Source: an uncultured bacterium | Lineage (GTDB): Bacteria; Patescibacteriota; Minisyncoccia; Phycocordibacterales; UBA9973 | NCBI GenBank assembly: GCA_903869825.1 | Contig: CAIQAL010000031.1 | Location: forward strand, 1-54,620 | Direction of reading: 5' to 3' | DNA: 54,620 nt | Part shown: positions 20,805 to 30,429 of the stretch, in pieces | Layout: each line of letters starts with the position of its first letter | Numbering within the stretch: the first letter of the stretch is position 1 | Notes under the pieces: model-generated | Databases searched by the model: none | What the model was told of the DNA's origin: nothing | The model's input: the letters and a program-made list of their open reading frames with translations, nothing else | Translations under genes and position numbers: made by a program

Positions 20805-21695
20805 ATGAAAAAAAAGGATCTAAAATTTGTATTTTGGGGCACGCCGGATGTTGCAAGCGAGACTTTGGAAATATTGAAAGAAAACAAATATCTTCCGTCG
20901 CTTATTGTCACTTCACCGGACAGACCTCAAGGACGCAAAATGCTTGTCACTCCCTCGCCTGTAAAAATTTGGGCGGAGAAAAATAAAATTCTATACATCC
21001 AACCAGAAATTTTAAATAAAGAGGTATGGGATGTTTTGAGAACCCTTGGTGGGAGTGGAGACAACGGAAAGAGAAAATCTAGAGCACTAGATTTTTGTGG
21101 TGAACAAAATATTCCAGACCTATTTATTGTAGTTGCCTACGGGAAAATTTTGCCGGAAGAAATTCTAAATTTCCCCAAACTTGGTTCCGTTAATCTCCAC
21201 TATTCACTTCTTCCAAAATATCGTGGCGCTTCCCCAGTAGAATCGGCTATTTTGCACGGTGATGAAGAAACAGGTATAACTATTCAAAAAATGGAATTTA
21301 AAATGGATTCCGGTCCGATTATTGCCCAAGAAAAAGTAAAAATATTACCCAACGAAAAAGCTTCCGAATTACGAGCTCGTCTGATAAAAATTGGTGGAGA
21401 TTTGTTGGTAAAAGTTTTACCGGAATATATTGAAAAAAAAATTACTCCTATTGAACAGAATGAAACTTTTGCCACTCATTGCAAAAAAATAAAAAAAGAA
21501 GATGGGCTCCTTGATTTAAACGCTGATGGGATTATCAATTACAACAAATTCCGTGCATATTCCACATGGCCACGCACTTTTTTCTTCAAAGAAGGGAAAA
21601 GAATCATTATCACTGACGCAAAACTTGAAAATGGAGAATTTAAAATCCTTAAAATCATCCCCGAAGGAGGAAAAGATATTGATTACAAAGTCTAA
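20805..21695 (+). CDS. fmt: methionyl-tRNA formyltransferase (start revised from 20751 to ATG 20805)
   Basis: FWGTPDVASETLE, SLLPKYRGASPVESAILHGDEETGITI, DGLLDLN. Confidence 0.93.
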   Translation: MKKKDLKFVFWGTPDVASETLEILKENKYLPSLIVTSPDRPQGRKMLVTPSPVKIWAEKNKILYIQPEILNKEVWDVLRTLGGSGDNGKRKSRALDFCGEQNIPDLFIVVAYGKILPEEILNFPKLGSVNLHYSLLPKYRGASPVESAILHGDEETGITIQKMEFKMDSGPIIAQEKVKILPNEKASELRARLIKIGGDLLVKVLPEYIEKKITPIEQNETFATHCKKIKKEDGLLDLNADGIINYNKFRAYSTWPRTFFFKEGKRIIITDAKLENGEFKILKIIPEGGKDIDYKV

Positions 21696-22090
21696 TACTT
21701 CGAAGTAAAAGGATTCCTGTCGGTAAGCCCTTTCATCATTTTTTTTACACTCAAGGCACCCCGTTTGAATAGAGTTTGTCTGCGATCCTTGTTCTTATCA
21801 ATCTCTCTATAAATATTCTCTTTTACATCATCAATCGCTTCATATAAATCTTCTTTATCAACGCTTGAATAAAACTTCTTTCCTTTAATATTTACCGAGC
21901 AATCGGCCCTAAAAACTTCCCCCGCCTTATGGTGATTAGTTGTTTTCGCAATATTAAAGAGTACTTGTGCTTCTTCTCCACTCTCTTCTATTTGAAATAA
22001 TATTTTCCCTAAATTTGTAACCCTTTTTTCTATATATTCTTCTATCGCTCCTGTAATTTCTATATTCTTCGCTTGGATATTTATTTTCAT
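21692..22090 (-). CDS. hpf: ribosome hibernation promoting factor / RaiA family
   Basis: MKINIQAKNIEITGAIEEYIEKRVTNLGK; YSSVDKEDLYEAIDDVKENI. Confidence 0.87.
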   Translation of the reverse strand: MKINIQAKNIEITGAIEEYIEKRVTNLGKILFQIEESGEEAQVLFNIAKTTNHHKAGEVFRADCSVNIKGKKFYSSVDKEDLYEAIDDVKENIYREIDKNKDRRQTLFKRGALSVKKMMKGLTDRNPFTSKY

Positions 22091-22117
22091 AACAAATATT
22101 GATACAACTAATTATTA

Positions 22118-24052
22118 TTAATATTTCATACCATGAACCAAAGCTTTTAAAATTATATCGAGCTCCATCGTAGCCACCCCGATCACGGTATCTGCTCCAC
22201 CATAATAAATATACAAAAGTTTGTCTTTTACAATCATACCGCATGGAAAGACCACGTTTTTCACAATTCCTTTTTTTTCATAATCATCACGTGGCTCAAA
22301 AATTGCATCAGTCGAGCGCGCAAGTACTATCGCTGGATCTTTCAAGTCCAAAAGTAACGCTCCTACTCGATAAGACGAATGACTGAGTGACACCCCGTGA
22401 TACAAAAGAAGCCACCCATATTTCGTTTTGATAGGCGGGGCGGTTATCCCCACTTTCGAGCTATCCCAAGAATTTGCCCGAGGTCCGATAATTCGAATAC
22501 ATTTTTTTACCGACTCGTTTTTAAAATTAAGAGTCTTAAAATAATCTCCGCAGATTTCATTTCCGACTCGATGCAAAATGAAATATCCATCTTTCAACTT
22601 CTCTGGGAAAAGACACGTGTCTTTGTCGTCAAACCCAGCCGGAGTAATCAAAAACGGTTTTTCCCAATTAAACTTATGAGCCAAAAAATCTTTTTCTCTG
22701 ATTGAAGAAATAGCAACCCGAGGTGGTCCAATACCGTCAAAAGCCGTATAACATACATAAATATTTTTTCCGATTTTTGTCAGTCTCGGGTCTTCGCACC
22801 CAGAATTTGCATTATCTATTTTTTTCTTTTCAAACTCTTCCCTCGGATTATACACTTGATCAGCCAAACGCTCTAAAATATCAGTCCCGTTTTTTGTCAT
22901 TGCATACCCAAAAGAAGAAGTATTATGTTCCGATAGAGCTCGATACAAAATGTGGATTTTCCCATTCAGAGAAATAGCTGCTGGATTAAAAACAGCTTTA
23001 GACTCCCAATTATGTTCCGGATTTGGAAGAAGAATCGGATTTTTGGAATTTCTTTTAAAAGACCATTTTTCTTTTAGACCGGGGTAAATAGTAGAAATCA
23101 GGTCCGTTAAATTAATGAAGGCTAAGCAAACAGTAGTGTCGGCTGCTCCGTAATATATTATCAGTCGGTCTTTTTCTAAAATTGCCCCACTTGGGAAGAC
23201 AACATTTGAAACATGCCCGGAAAGTTCATATGGTTCTTCGGGGGCAATAAGAGGGCCTTCCGTTCGGCCAATTATTTTTCTAGGATCATTTAGATCAAGT
23301 AATAATGCTTCAATCCCAAAAACTTTTTCTTCGTTATTGCCATTGGAAAAATAATTTTGAATATGGGAATAAATCAAGAGCCAACCATATTTTGTTTTGA
23401 TAGGATTAGCTCCGATTTCAATATGATCAAACTCGGAACGCCTTGGATCATCGATGATATGATCATCAATATTTTTACTCCACTTTTCCCAAAATGTTGG
23501 ACTCCACAATTCCTCAATTTTATCCACTTGCGCAATAACGGTTTTTGCCGGTGGTGAATCAGTGTGAGCCGAAAAAATAACAGTGATTTTACCATTTATT
23601 CGTTCCGGAAATAATGTCATTGCCTTTGCGTTAAAAGGAGTAATCAGGTGTTTTTCCTCAACTTTTTCCAAATTTTTTGAAAGAGCCACCGCAACTTTAA
23701 TTCCACCAGAACCGATTGGATTAGTTGAAATACCGGTATAAAAGATATAAAAAGTCCCTTCAAAAAAAGTAGCTCGAGGATCTTCACAGCCAAATTTGTC
23801 CCATTCAACACTAGGTACAATAAATTGAGCTCTACTTTTAAAATTCATTCCGTCAGTACTTTTTCCTATCCCGATAATAGAAATCTGATGAGGATCACGC
23901 AATGCGTCGTGTGCAGAAATCGCACGATATAAACCGTAAATTATTTTTCCTTTTCTTATTGGGCACAAATTAAAAGTTGCAAATTCTTCCCAATAATGAT
24001 CTCTGTTTGGAATTAAAAATGGATTATGTTCTGATCTTTTTACTACGTACAT
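22118..24052 (-). CDS. tandem GH130-like (beta-mannoside phosphorylase family) five-bladed propeller protein, two copies fused
   Basis: two homologous halves, NPFLIPNRDHYWEEFATFNLCPI...LYRAIS and NPILLPNPEHNWESKAVFNPAAI...LYRALS, each with GCEDPR and IYYGGADT-like motifs. Confidence 0.85.
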   Translation of the reverse strand: MYVVKRSEHNPFLIPNRDHYWEEFATFNLCPIRKGKIIYGLYRAISAHDALRDPHQISIIGIGKSTDGMNFKSRAQFIVPSVEWDKFGCEDPRATFFEGTFYIFYTGISTNPIGSGGIKVAVALSKNLEKVEEKHLITPFNAKAMTLFPERINGKITVIFSAHTDSPPAKTVIAQVDKIEELWSPTFWEKWSKNIDDHIIDDPRRSEFDHIEIGANPIKTKYGWLLIYSHIQNYFSNGNNEEKVFGIEALLLDLNDPRKIIGRTEGPLIAPEEPYELSGHVSNVVFPSGAILEKDRLIIYYGAADTTVCLAFINLTDLISTIYPGLKEKWSFKRNSKNPILLPNPEHNWESKAVFNPAAISLNGKIHILYRALSEHNTSSFGYAMTKNGTDILERLADQVYNPREEFEKKKIDNANSGCEDPRLTKIGKNIYVCYTAFDGIGPPRVAISSIREKDFLAHKFNWEKPFLITPAGFDDKDTCLFPEKLKDGYFILHRVGNEICGDYFKTLNFKNESVKKCIRIIGPRANSWDSSKVGITAPPIKTKYGWLLLYHGVSLSHSSYRVGALLLDLKDPAIVLARSTDAIFEPRDDYEKKGIVKNVVFPCGMIVKDKLLYIYYGGADTVIGVATMELDIILKALVHGMKY

Positions 24053-24053
24053 A

Positions 24054-25229
24054 TTAATTTTTCTTTGTTCTTTTCTTTAACTTGGTAATACCACTCGACA
24101 TAAGTTCTTTTAGAAATAATTTTAAGTTTGCAGTAGCAACACAAGAAACCATGTCCGCTCCACCATAATAAATAAACAAATCTTCTCCTTTTACCACGGC
24201 TCCACAAGAATATACTATCCCAGATTTTAACCCTTCATTTTCATAAAATACCTCCGGTTCTAAAATTGGTTTTTTTGAACGATATAAAACCTTGGTAGGA
24301 TTTTTTAAATCAAGAATCATCGCCCAAAGTTTATAACGATACATCTCGTGTGGTTCCATGGCGTGATAAAACAGAAGCCAACCATATTTTGTTTTTATTG
24401 GAGCTCCCCCTACTCCCCGCATTCCTTTTTCGCGAACTTGCCACAAAGGATGATTTTGATGAATACTTTGTATGAATCTTGTTCCATCGAAATAATTCAT
24501 ATCGCTCACGTATTCAATCATTATTTCCGGAGAAAGATTATGCAAGATAGCATATTTACCATTAATTTTTTCAGGAAAGATTACCCAGTTTTTATGAACT
24601 TCTCCGGGTGGAGAAATCAATACCGGTTTCTTCCAATTCCACTTTTTATCAATAAAATCTTTTAAACTTATAGAAGTAAGTCCAATTCTCACTGAACCCC
24701 AGCCATCAAAAGCTGTATAGGTAACATAAAGCATATCATCAATCTTTGTTACTCGTGGATCTTCCGCTCCGCCATTCCCTCCTCCCCCCGAATTATAAAA
24801 AATTGGTTCAGTTCCTTTTGTGGGATAATTCTTGTGAATAAAAACAGGTTGAAAGGTTCGTCCGGAAATATTATAGCCATCCTTACTTCCACCATAACAT
24901 AAGGTAGACAAGTCGCTTGCGCTCACTGCCCGGTAAATTACGTGCACTTTTCCATTATGCTCAAAAGCGGTAGGATTAAAAGTTGCTTTTGCTTCCCAGT
25001 ATTTTCCACTTGCCGGATGAATAATTGGATTGCCGACAAAGCGTTTCAAAACTTTAATAGATTTTTTTGTAACTATCTTTCTTTTTTTTCTTGAAATAAT
25101 TTTCTTTTTGGAAAAAATCTTTTTTACTTTGGAAACTTTTTTAGAAATTACTTTGGTTTTTTTTACTGGTACTTTTTTGACCTTCACAACTTTCTTTTTT
25201 ATTTTTTTTGTTTTTTTAGACCCGGCCAT
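24054..25229 (-). CDS. GH130-like propeller protein with Lys-rich N-terminal tail (start revised to ATG 25229)
   Basis: NPIIHPASGKYWEAKATFNPTAF, AEDPRVTKIDD, YYGGADMVSCVATANL; N-terminus MAGSKKTKKIKKKVVKVKKV. Confidence 0.85.
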   Translation of the reverse strand: MAGSKKTKKIKKKVVKVKKVPVKKTKVISKKVSKVKKIFSKKKIISRKKRKIVTKKSIKVLKRFVGNPIIHPASGKYWEAKATFNPTAFEHNGKVHVIYRAVSASDLSTLCYGGSKDGYNISGRTFQPVFIHKNYPTKGTEPIFYNSGGGGNGGAEDPRVTKIDDMLYVTYTAFDGWGSVRIGLTSISLKDFIDKKWNWKKPVLISPPGEVHKNWVIFPEKINGKYAILHNLSPEIMIEYVSDMNYFDGTRFIQSIHQNHPLWQVREKGMRGVGGAPIKTKYGWLLFYHAMEPHEMYRYKLWAMILDLKNPTKVLYRSKKPILEPEVFYENEGLKSGIVYSCGAVVKGEDLFIYYGGADMVSCVATANLKLFLKELMSSGITKLKKRTKKN

Positions 25230-25566
25230 ATTTATCTTCGTAGTGAATAATATCCTCTTCGTCAAAATCTCCAGTAGCAATCTCCAAAACTTGAATTCCG
25301 TCGGGTCCTGCTTTTAAACGATGTTTTTCTTCCACTGCTATCTCGTGCTCATCTCCTACTACTGTTTCTTTTTTTATGTCTCCAATTTCTACCATCCCAC
25401 TTCCAGAGATAACATGCCAAAACTCGGAACGGTGATCATGGCTTTGTAAGCTAAGAATCTCGTTCGGTTTTACGGTAATAATCTTAATAGTAGAAGATTC
25501 ATTTAAAGTAAACTGCCTGAAATTTCCCCAAGGACGCTCTATTTGAAAGACTTTAGATTTAAGCAT
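25216..25566 (-). CDS. cupin / mannose-6-phosphate isomerase type II-like
   Basis: ERPWGNFRQFTLNESSTIKIITVKPNEILSLQSHDHRSEFWHVISGSG. Confidence 0.9.
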   Translation of the reverse strand: MLKSKVFQIERPWGNFRQFTLNESSTIKIITVKPNEILSLQSHDHRSEFWHVISGSGMVEIGDIKKETVVGDEHEIAVEEKHRLKAGPDGIQVLEIATGDFDEEDIIHYEDKYGRV

Positions 25567-25608
25567 ATACTAAAATAATTATACCTTAAAAAGGAGCACA
25601 CAACTAAT

Positions 25609-26136
25609 CTACTTTTTGTTTTTTTGGGCCTGTTTTACAAGCTCGGAAGAACTTCTGATTTTTCCACCTCGACCAACATTGAAAACTACTTCAATGCCGA
25701 GGCTCCTACACAATTCCTGTTCAGGATTCAAAGAAGAGGCTATTTTATTGGCATCTTTCTGATCACGATCTCCTCCTTTGGCAAAAATATCTGGTTTGAT
25801 TCTTTTTATTTCTTTTACGACACTCATCGCTTTAGGACCCTTCATATTTTTTTTATGCCCTGAAATTATAACCTCATCTACGCACCCAAGTGCTTCTATA
25901 ATCTCCTTACGTTCTTCTTCAGGCATAAAAAAATATCCTTTCTTTGAATATAGCCAATTATCATTATTTATTACCACTACCAACTTGCTCCCTAATTTCT
26001 TTGCTTCTTGCATATAGCGAATATGTCCGATATGAATAGGGTCAAATCCCCCGCTTATCATAACAATTTTTTCTTTTGTTTTCTTTTTTGTCTTTAGTGC
26101 CTGGTTGTTTTTTGGCATATATTGATATAATATCAA
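25609..26136 (-). CDS. cytidylyltransferase-like nucleotidyltransferase (start likely ~26118, MPKNNQ)
   Basis: SGGFDPIHIGHIRYMQEAKKLG HxGH motif; FAKGGDR; IRSSSELV. Confidence 0.85.
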   Translation of the reverse strand: MILYQYMPKNNQALKTKKKTKEKIVMISGGFDPIHIGHIRYMQEAKKLGSKLVVVINNDNWLYSKKGYFFMPEEERKEIIEALGCVDEVIISGHKKNMKGPKAMSVVKEIKRIKPDIFAKGGDRDQKDANKIASSLNPEQELCRSLGIEVVFNVGRGGKIRSSSELVKQAQKNKK

Positions 26137-26144
26137 CTATAATA

Positions 26145-27518
26145 ATGCAAAGCAATAATAAAAAAATAAAAGTGGCACAAAACTCTGTATTTTGGAGTTT
26201 GTTTTTGACTCTAATGAAAGGGGTGGTCGGAATAATAACAGGCAGCTTGGGGATTTTATCCGAAGCTGTACACTCTGCTCTTGATTTAGGAGCCGCTCTT
26301 TTAACTTTTTTTTCAGTCCGAATCTCTGACAAACCTGCCGACAAAAAACATCCTTATGGACATTCAAAGATAGAAAGCATTTCAGCTTTAGTGGAAACTG
26401 CCCTACTTTTTGCTACTTCAGGGTGGATTATCTTTGAAGCCATCAAAAGACTCTTTTTTGAAAAAGTAATAATAGAAATTACTTGGTATTCATTTGCGAT
26501 AATCATTATTGCAATCTTGGTAGACATTTCCCGTTCCAGAGCTTTGATGAAGGTCGCCAAAGAAACAAATAGTCAAGCACTTGAAGCGGACGCTCTGCAT
26601 TTTAGTTCAGATATTTGGAGTTCCGGAGCAGTTTTAATTGGTCTTATTTGTGCTTATATAAAAATTCCATTTGCCGACACTGTTGCTGCACTAGTAGTTG
26701 CTACTATTGTGCTCCGGGCAGGATATAAATTAAGTAAAAGAACATTCGATGTTTTGATTGACGCCGCTCCAGAAGGTCTTACTGAGATTGCAACGGAAGA
26801 AGCCAAAAAAGTTCCCGGGGTGCTCGGAATTGAAAAAATCCGAGTCCGTCCAGGGGGGACCACTTCCTTTATTGAAATCAGCGTAGAAATCAGCAGATTG
26901 ATATCTCTCCAAAAAGCAAAAGAGATAGGAAAAAATGTTGAGAAACAAATAAAAACAAAAATAAATGGATCCGATGTCACTGTCCATGTAGTCCCAGTAG
27001 CGCTTGATAATGAAACAGTGATTGAGCACATTCAAAACCTTGCCCATACCTATGGTACTTCAGTCCATGACATAGAAGTTCATTTAGTCGAAAACAAAAA
27101 ATATATAAACTTTGATTTGGAAGTAAAAGCGGACTCAACAATGACAGAGGCTCACGAAATTACGACCAATTTAGAAGAATTGATCAAAAGAGAATTTGGT
27201 AGTGAAATTGAAATAAATACTCATATTGAACCGCTAAGATCCGATGTTTTAAAAGGAGAAAAGGTAGACAAGAAAGAAGAGGAGAAAACAATTAGTGAGA
27301 TCATTGATATTTCCAGCAATTTTAAAAATATTTCTAACCCACACAATATTGAGATAAGGAAAGTGAAGGAAAAAATATTTATATCCCTCCACTCATATAT
27401 CGACGAAAATATGTTACTAGAGAGTGCACACGAAGAGGCCAGCGATTTGGAATATAAAATCAAGGAAAAAATCGCCAATGTGGCAAGAGTTGTTGTCCAT
27501 CTTGAGCCACGTGAATAA
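26145..27518 (+). CDS. cation diffusion facilitator family transporter (start revised to ATG 26145)
   Basis: SEAVHSALDLGAALLTFFSVRISDKPADKKHPYGHSKIES; EADALHFSSDIWSS; VHVVP; long cytoplasmic C-terminus. Confidence 0.93.
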   Translation: MQSNNKKIKVAQNSVFWSLFLTLMKGVVGIITGSLGILSEAVHSALDLGAALLTFFSVRISDKPADKKHPYGHSKIESISALVETALLFATSGWIIFEAIKRLFFEKVIIEITWYSFAIIIIAILVDISRSRALMKVAKETNSQALEADALHFSSDIWSSGAVLIGLICAYIKIPFADTVAALVVATIVLRAGYKLSKRTFDVLIDAAPEGLTEIATEEAKKVPGVLGIEKIRVRPGGTTSFIEISVEISRLISLQKAKEIGKNVEKQIKTKINGSDVTVHVVPVALDNETVIEHIQNLAHTYGTSVHDIEVHLVENKKYINFDLEVKADSTMTEAHEITTNLEELIKREFGSEIEINTHIEPLRSDVLKGEKVDKKEEEKTISEIIDISSNFKNISNPHNIEIRKVKEKIFISLHSYIDENMLLESAHEEASDLEYKIKEKIANVARVVVHLEPRE

Positions 27519-27521
27519 AAT

Positions 27522-27549
27522 AAAAACCCGCAAGTTATTGCGGGTTTTT
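27522..27549. terminator. bidirectional terminator
   Basis: AAAAACCCGCAA-GTTA-TTGCGGGTTTTT perfect 12-bp stem between convergent genes. Confidence 0.85.
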
Positions 27550-27567
27550 ATTTTTAATTTTAAATTT

Positions 27568-30267
27568 TTAAACCACCCGTCTTTCGTAGTATCTTCTAGA
27601 GAGTAAAATTATCAAGAGAATGATAATTATTAACATCATCCAACCAAGAATCCCAAGATTGAAAAACCAACCCAAGAAAGCCAAGCCTGCCAAATTGTTA
27701 TTGTTCTGATAAAAAGGATTGTTTAATACATAAGCTATAGCATTTTCTTGAGCTCCTTTCGGATTGGTGTAAACCAAAAGTGCAGTTGTTACAACTTGGG
27801 CATTTCCAGGATCAAGCGAATCAACCCGACCGGTAACGAACAATTGTCCGCCATCTCCGGGATTCAAGTCCTGCAATGGCACAGAAACGGTATACGTGTC
27901 ACTGGAAAATGTCCCTTGACTTGAATTAACATAGGCTATTCCCTTTGGTAATATTACTTGAAGCAAGATATGACCTAATTTTTTATTGCCTATATTTTTA
28001 TAGGTCACAACATAATCAATTTCATCTCCCAACCGGATTGACTGGTAACGGTCTTCAATCGTAAGCATTATCGGAGATTCAGTTCCGACAACCGTCGTAC
28101 CTTGCCTGATGATGGTTCTGTAATTTACTTGATTACCAAGTGTCTGAAAAATATTAATTGACCCGTTGGAGATACCATTGCCACAATTTGAATCAAAGCG
28201 GAAATAATAAATAGTGCTTGGAGAAAGACCGGTTAAAGTATCACTGAAAATAGTACTGCCATTGCTTGATCTCGAAGAAGTCTGGGACCCAAGATAAACA
28301 CTTCTGCCGTATTCAAAATAACTGTTGGTATTTGAATAGAGATTTGTCCCGGAAATTATTCCATTAAGAGTAACACTATTTGAAGTGACATTTGTTGCAA
28401 CAGAAGTTACCGCGCAAGCATTGTTGACTGGAGTTGGTGTCGGAACATAATTGTTCACGTTCACTTGAACACTCTGGGTTACCGGGTAACCACCGCTTCC
28501 GTAAGCTGAAAGAGTGTATGTGGTAGTATTTACCGGATAGACCGACTGACTGCCATATGCATTTACTGTTCCGATGTTCGAGATACTTACTGAAGTACAA
28601 TTGTTCGTACTCCAATTCAAAATTGAAACACCACCATAGTTAATTGAAGTTGGACTTGCAGTGAAAGATGAAATAGTACAATTGTTGTATTGATTGTTGG
28701 TAACGTTTACATAGACACTTTGGGTTTGGTTTCCTGAACCGGAACCGTAAACAGTTAAAGTGTAAGTGCCTGAGTAATTTGGATATATAGTTTGACTACC
28801 ATTTAATCCACTACCGGTAAAATTTGGTCCGGTGATTGATACGGTACAGTTGCTGTTGTAATTATTCCCAGAAACTGACCAAGCAAGAGTCGCAAGGGCT
28901 CCAGATTGAATCGTAACGCTCTGTTGATTGTTAACTGTGAAATATGAGATGTAGCAATTACTGTATTGATTCCCTACGGTCACTGTTTGCTGTTGAGTGA
29001 CTTGCTGGCCCTGAGAACCGACAGCGGTCAAGACATAAGTAGTGGTGTAAGTTGGATAAACAACCTGGGAACCGGAAACCGAAACACTATAATTCAAGTT
29101 TGAAATTGTAGCGGAAGTACAGTTTGAAGTACCCCAGTTTAACATGGAAGATTGACCAGAGGTGATACTATTTGGACTTGCGGTAAAATTGTTGATAACA
29201 CAATTATTTACTTGCTGATTCACGGTCACTGTTTGCTGTTGAGTGACTTGCTGGCCCTGAGAACCGAGTGCCGTCAAAATATAAGTAGTGGTATAAGTTG
29301 GATAAACAATTTGAGAACCAGAAGTATTTACACTCCCTACAGTAGAAATATTGGCGGAGGTGCAGTTTGAAGTACTCCAGTTTAACGTGGAAGATTGACC
29401 GGAGGTGATACTATTAGGGCTTGCAGTAAAATTGTTGATGACACAATTATTAACTTGCTGATTCACTGTCACTGTTTGCTGTTGGGTTACTTGCTGACCT
29501 TGAGAACCATATGCGGTTAAAATGTAAGTAGTGGTATAGGTTGGGTAAACCATTTGAGAACCAGAAGTATTTACATTACCGAGAGTAGAAATACTTGCTG
29601 AAGTACAGTTGCTAGTGCTCCAATTTAAATTCGAAGATTGACCAGAGGTGATACTATTTGGACTTGCGGTAAAGCTGTTGATGATACAGTTTTGAGGTGG
29701 AGGAGGTGTAGTGCTACCCACTAAAAAACTTACTACAACAGAACCCTGAGAACCCCATCCTGGGGCTATGCTTCCTATACTAAGACCGCCATTTAAAATT
29801 TCAGGAGTATAACTTTTGATTGCAGTAGTAGTTTGATTTGGATACCAATAAGTAGAAGAAAAAGTTAAGGTCTGAGAACTTGGAAGATTAACGGTAACAC
29901 TTTGGGCCGAAGTACTTGCTTGGTCGGAAACAATTTGACCGGTAAAAGAGTGTGAAGTGGAAGATCCAGTAGGAGCAGTCATGACCAACTTAGTATTAGT
30001 AGCAGTAGTTGAACCAGAAGTGTTGTGATAATAAATTTGAACATTGATATAGTCTCCCGGACTTGCGTTCACGGAAGAAAGTGTCCAGCAACCTTGCTGT
30101 CCATTTTGAATTCCAGTGCCAGTTGTATAATTTCCGACCGCTACTGTTTGGCAATCAGTTGGGAATGGAAGTCCATTCCAAAAAGAAGTAGCCAAAGCAC
30201 CTTGTGCTCCAAAGAGCAAAACTAAACTAAAAAATGCTATTAATATTTTTTTCATTTTTTTTATCAT
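27568..30267 (-). CDS. large secreted, C-terminally anchored surface protein with about five Ig-like repeats and a DUF11-like domain
   Basis: N-terminal signal, repeats of NNFTASPNSITSGQSSTLNWSTSNCTSA...SQIVYPTYTTTYILTALGSQGQQVTQQQTVTV, C-terminal TM and RRYYERR. Confidence 0.85.
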   Translation of the reverse strand: MIKKMKKILIAFFSLVLLFGAQGALATSFWNGLPFPTDCQTVAVGNYTTGTGIQNGQQGCWTLSSVNASPGDYINVQIYYHNTSGSTTATNTKLVMTAPTGSSTSHSFTGQIVSDQASTSAQSVTVNLPSSQTLTFSSTYWYPNQTTTAIKSYTPEILNGGLSIGSIAPGWGSQGSVVVSFLVGSTTPPPPQNCIINSFTASPNSITSGQSSNLNWSTSNCTSASISTLGNVNTSGSQMVYPTYTTTYILTAYGSQGQQVTQQQTVTVNQQVNNCVINNFTASPNSITSGQSSTLNWSTSNCTSANISTVGSVNTSGSQIVYPTYTTTYILTALGSQGQQVTQQQTVTVNQQVNNCVINNFTASPNSITSGQSSMLNWGTSNCTSATISNLNYSVSVSGSQVVYPTYTTTYVLTAVGSQGQQVTQQQTVTVGNQYSNCYISYFTVNNQQSVTIQSGALATLAWSVSGNNYNSNCTVSITGPNFTGSGLNGSQTIYPNYSGTYTLTVYGSGSGNQTQSVYVNVTNNQYNNCTISSFTASPTSINYGGVSILNWSTNNCTSVSISNIGTVNAYGSQSVYPVNTTTYTLSAYGSGGYPVTQSVQVNVNNYVPTPTPVNNACAVTSVATNVTSNSVTLNGIISGTNLYSNTNSYFEYGRSVYLGSQTSSRSSNGSTIFSDTLTGLSPSTIYYFRFDSNCGNGISNGSINIFQTLGNQVNYRTIIRQGTTVVGTESPIMLTIEDRYQSIRLGDEIDYVVTYKNIGNKKLGHILLQVILPKGIAYVNSSQGTFSSDTYTVSVPLQDLNPGDGGQLFVTGRVDSLDPGNAQVVTTALLVYTNPKGAQENAIAYVLNNPFYQNNNNLAGLAFLGWFFNLGILGWMMLIIIILLIILLSRRYYERRVV
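28430..29700 (-). repeat. tandem ~81-aa (~243-nt) Ig-like repeats within the surface protein gene
   Basis: three near-identical units plus two diverged units visible in the translation. Confidence 0.85.
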
Positions 30268-30429
30268 ATTATTTAATAATGAATTTTTAATAAAACTTAC
30301 AATTTTAAACCTTTAACGCATTCATCTGTTCAAGGCTTAAAAAAGTATAGAAGTAATGTTATGAGGTTATCATTAACATTACTTCTATATAGAATTCCCC
30401 GAAGGGATAATAAGTTGATACGAAAAAAA

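Noticed and set aside
28430-29700. CRISPR-like repeat array
   Set aside because: Repeats are long in-frame Ig-like coding units, not short repeats with unique spacers; no cas genes seen
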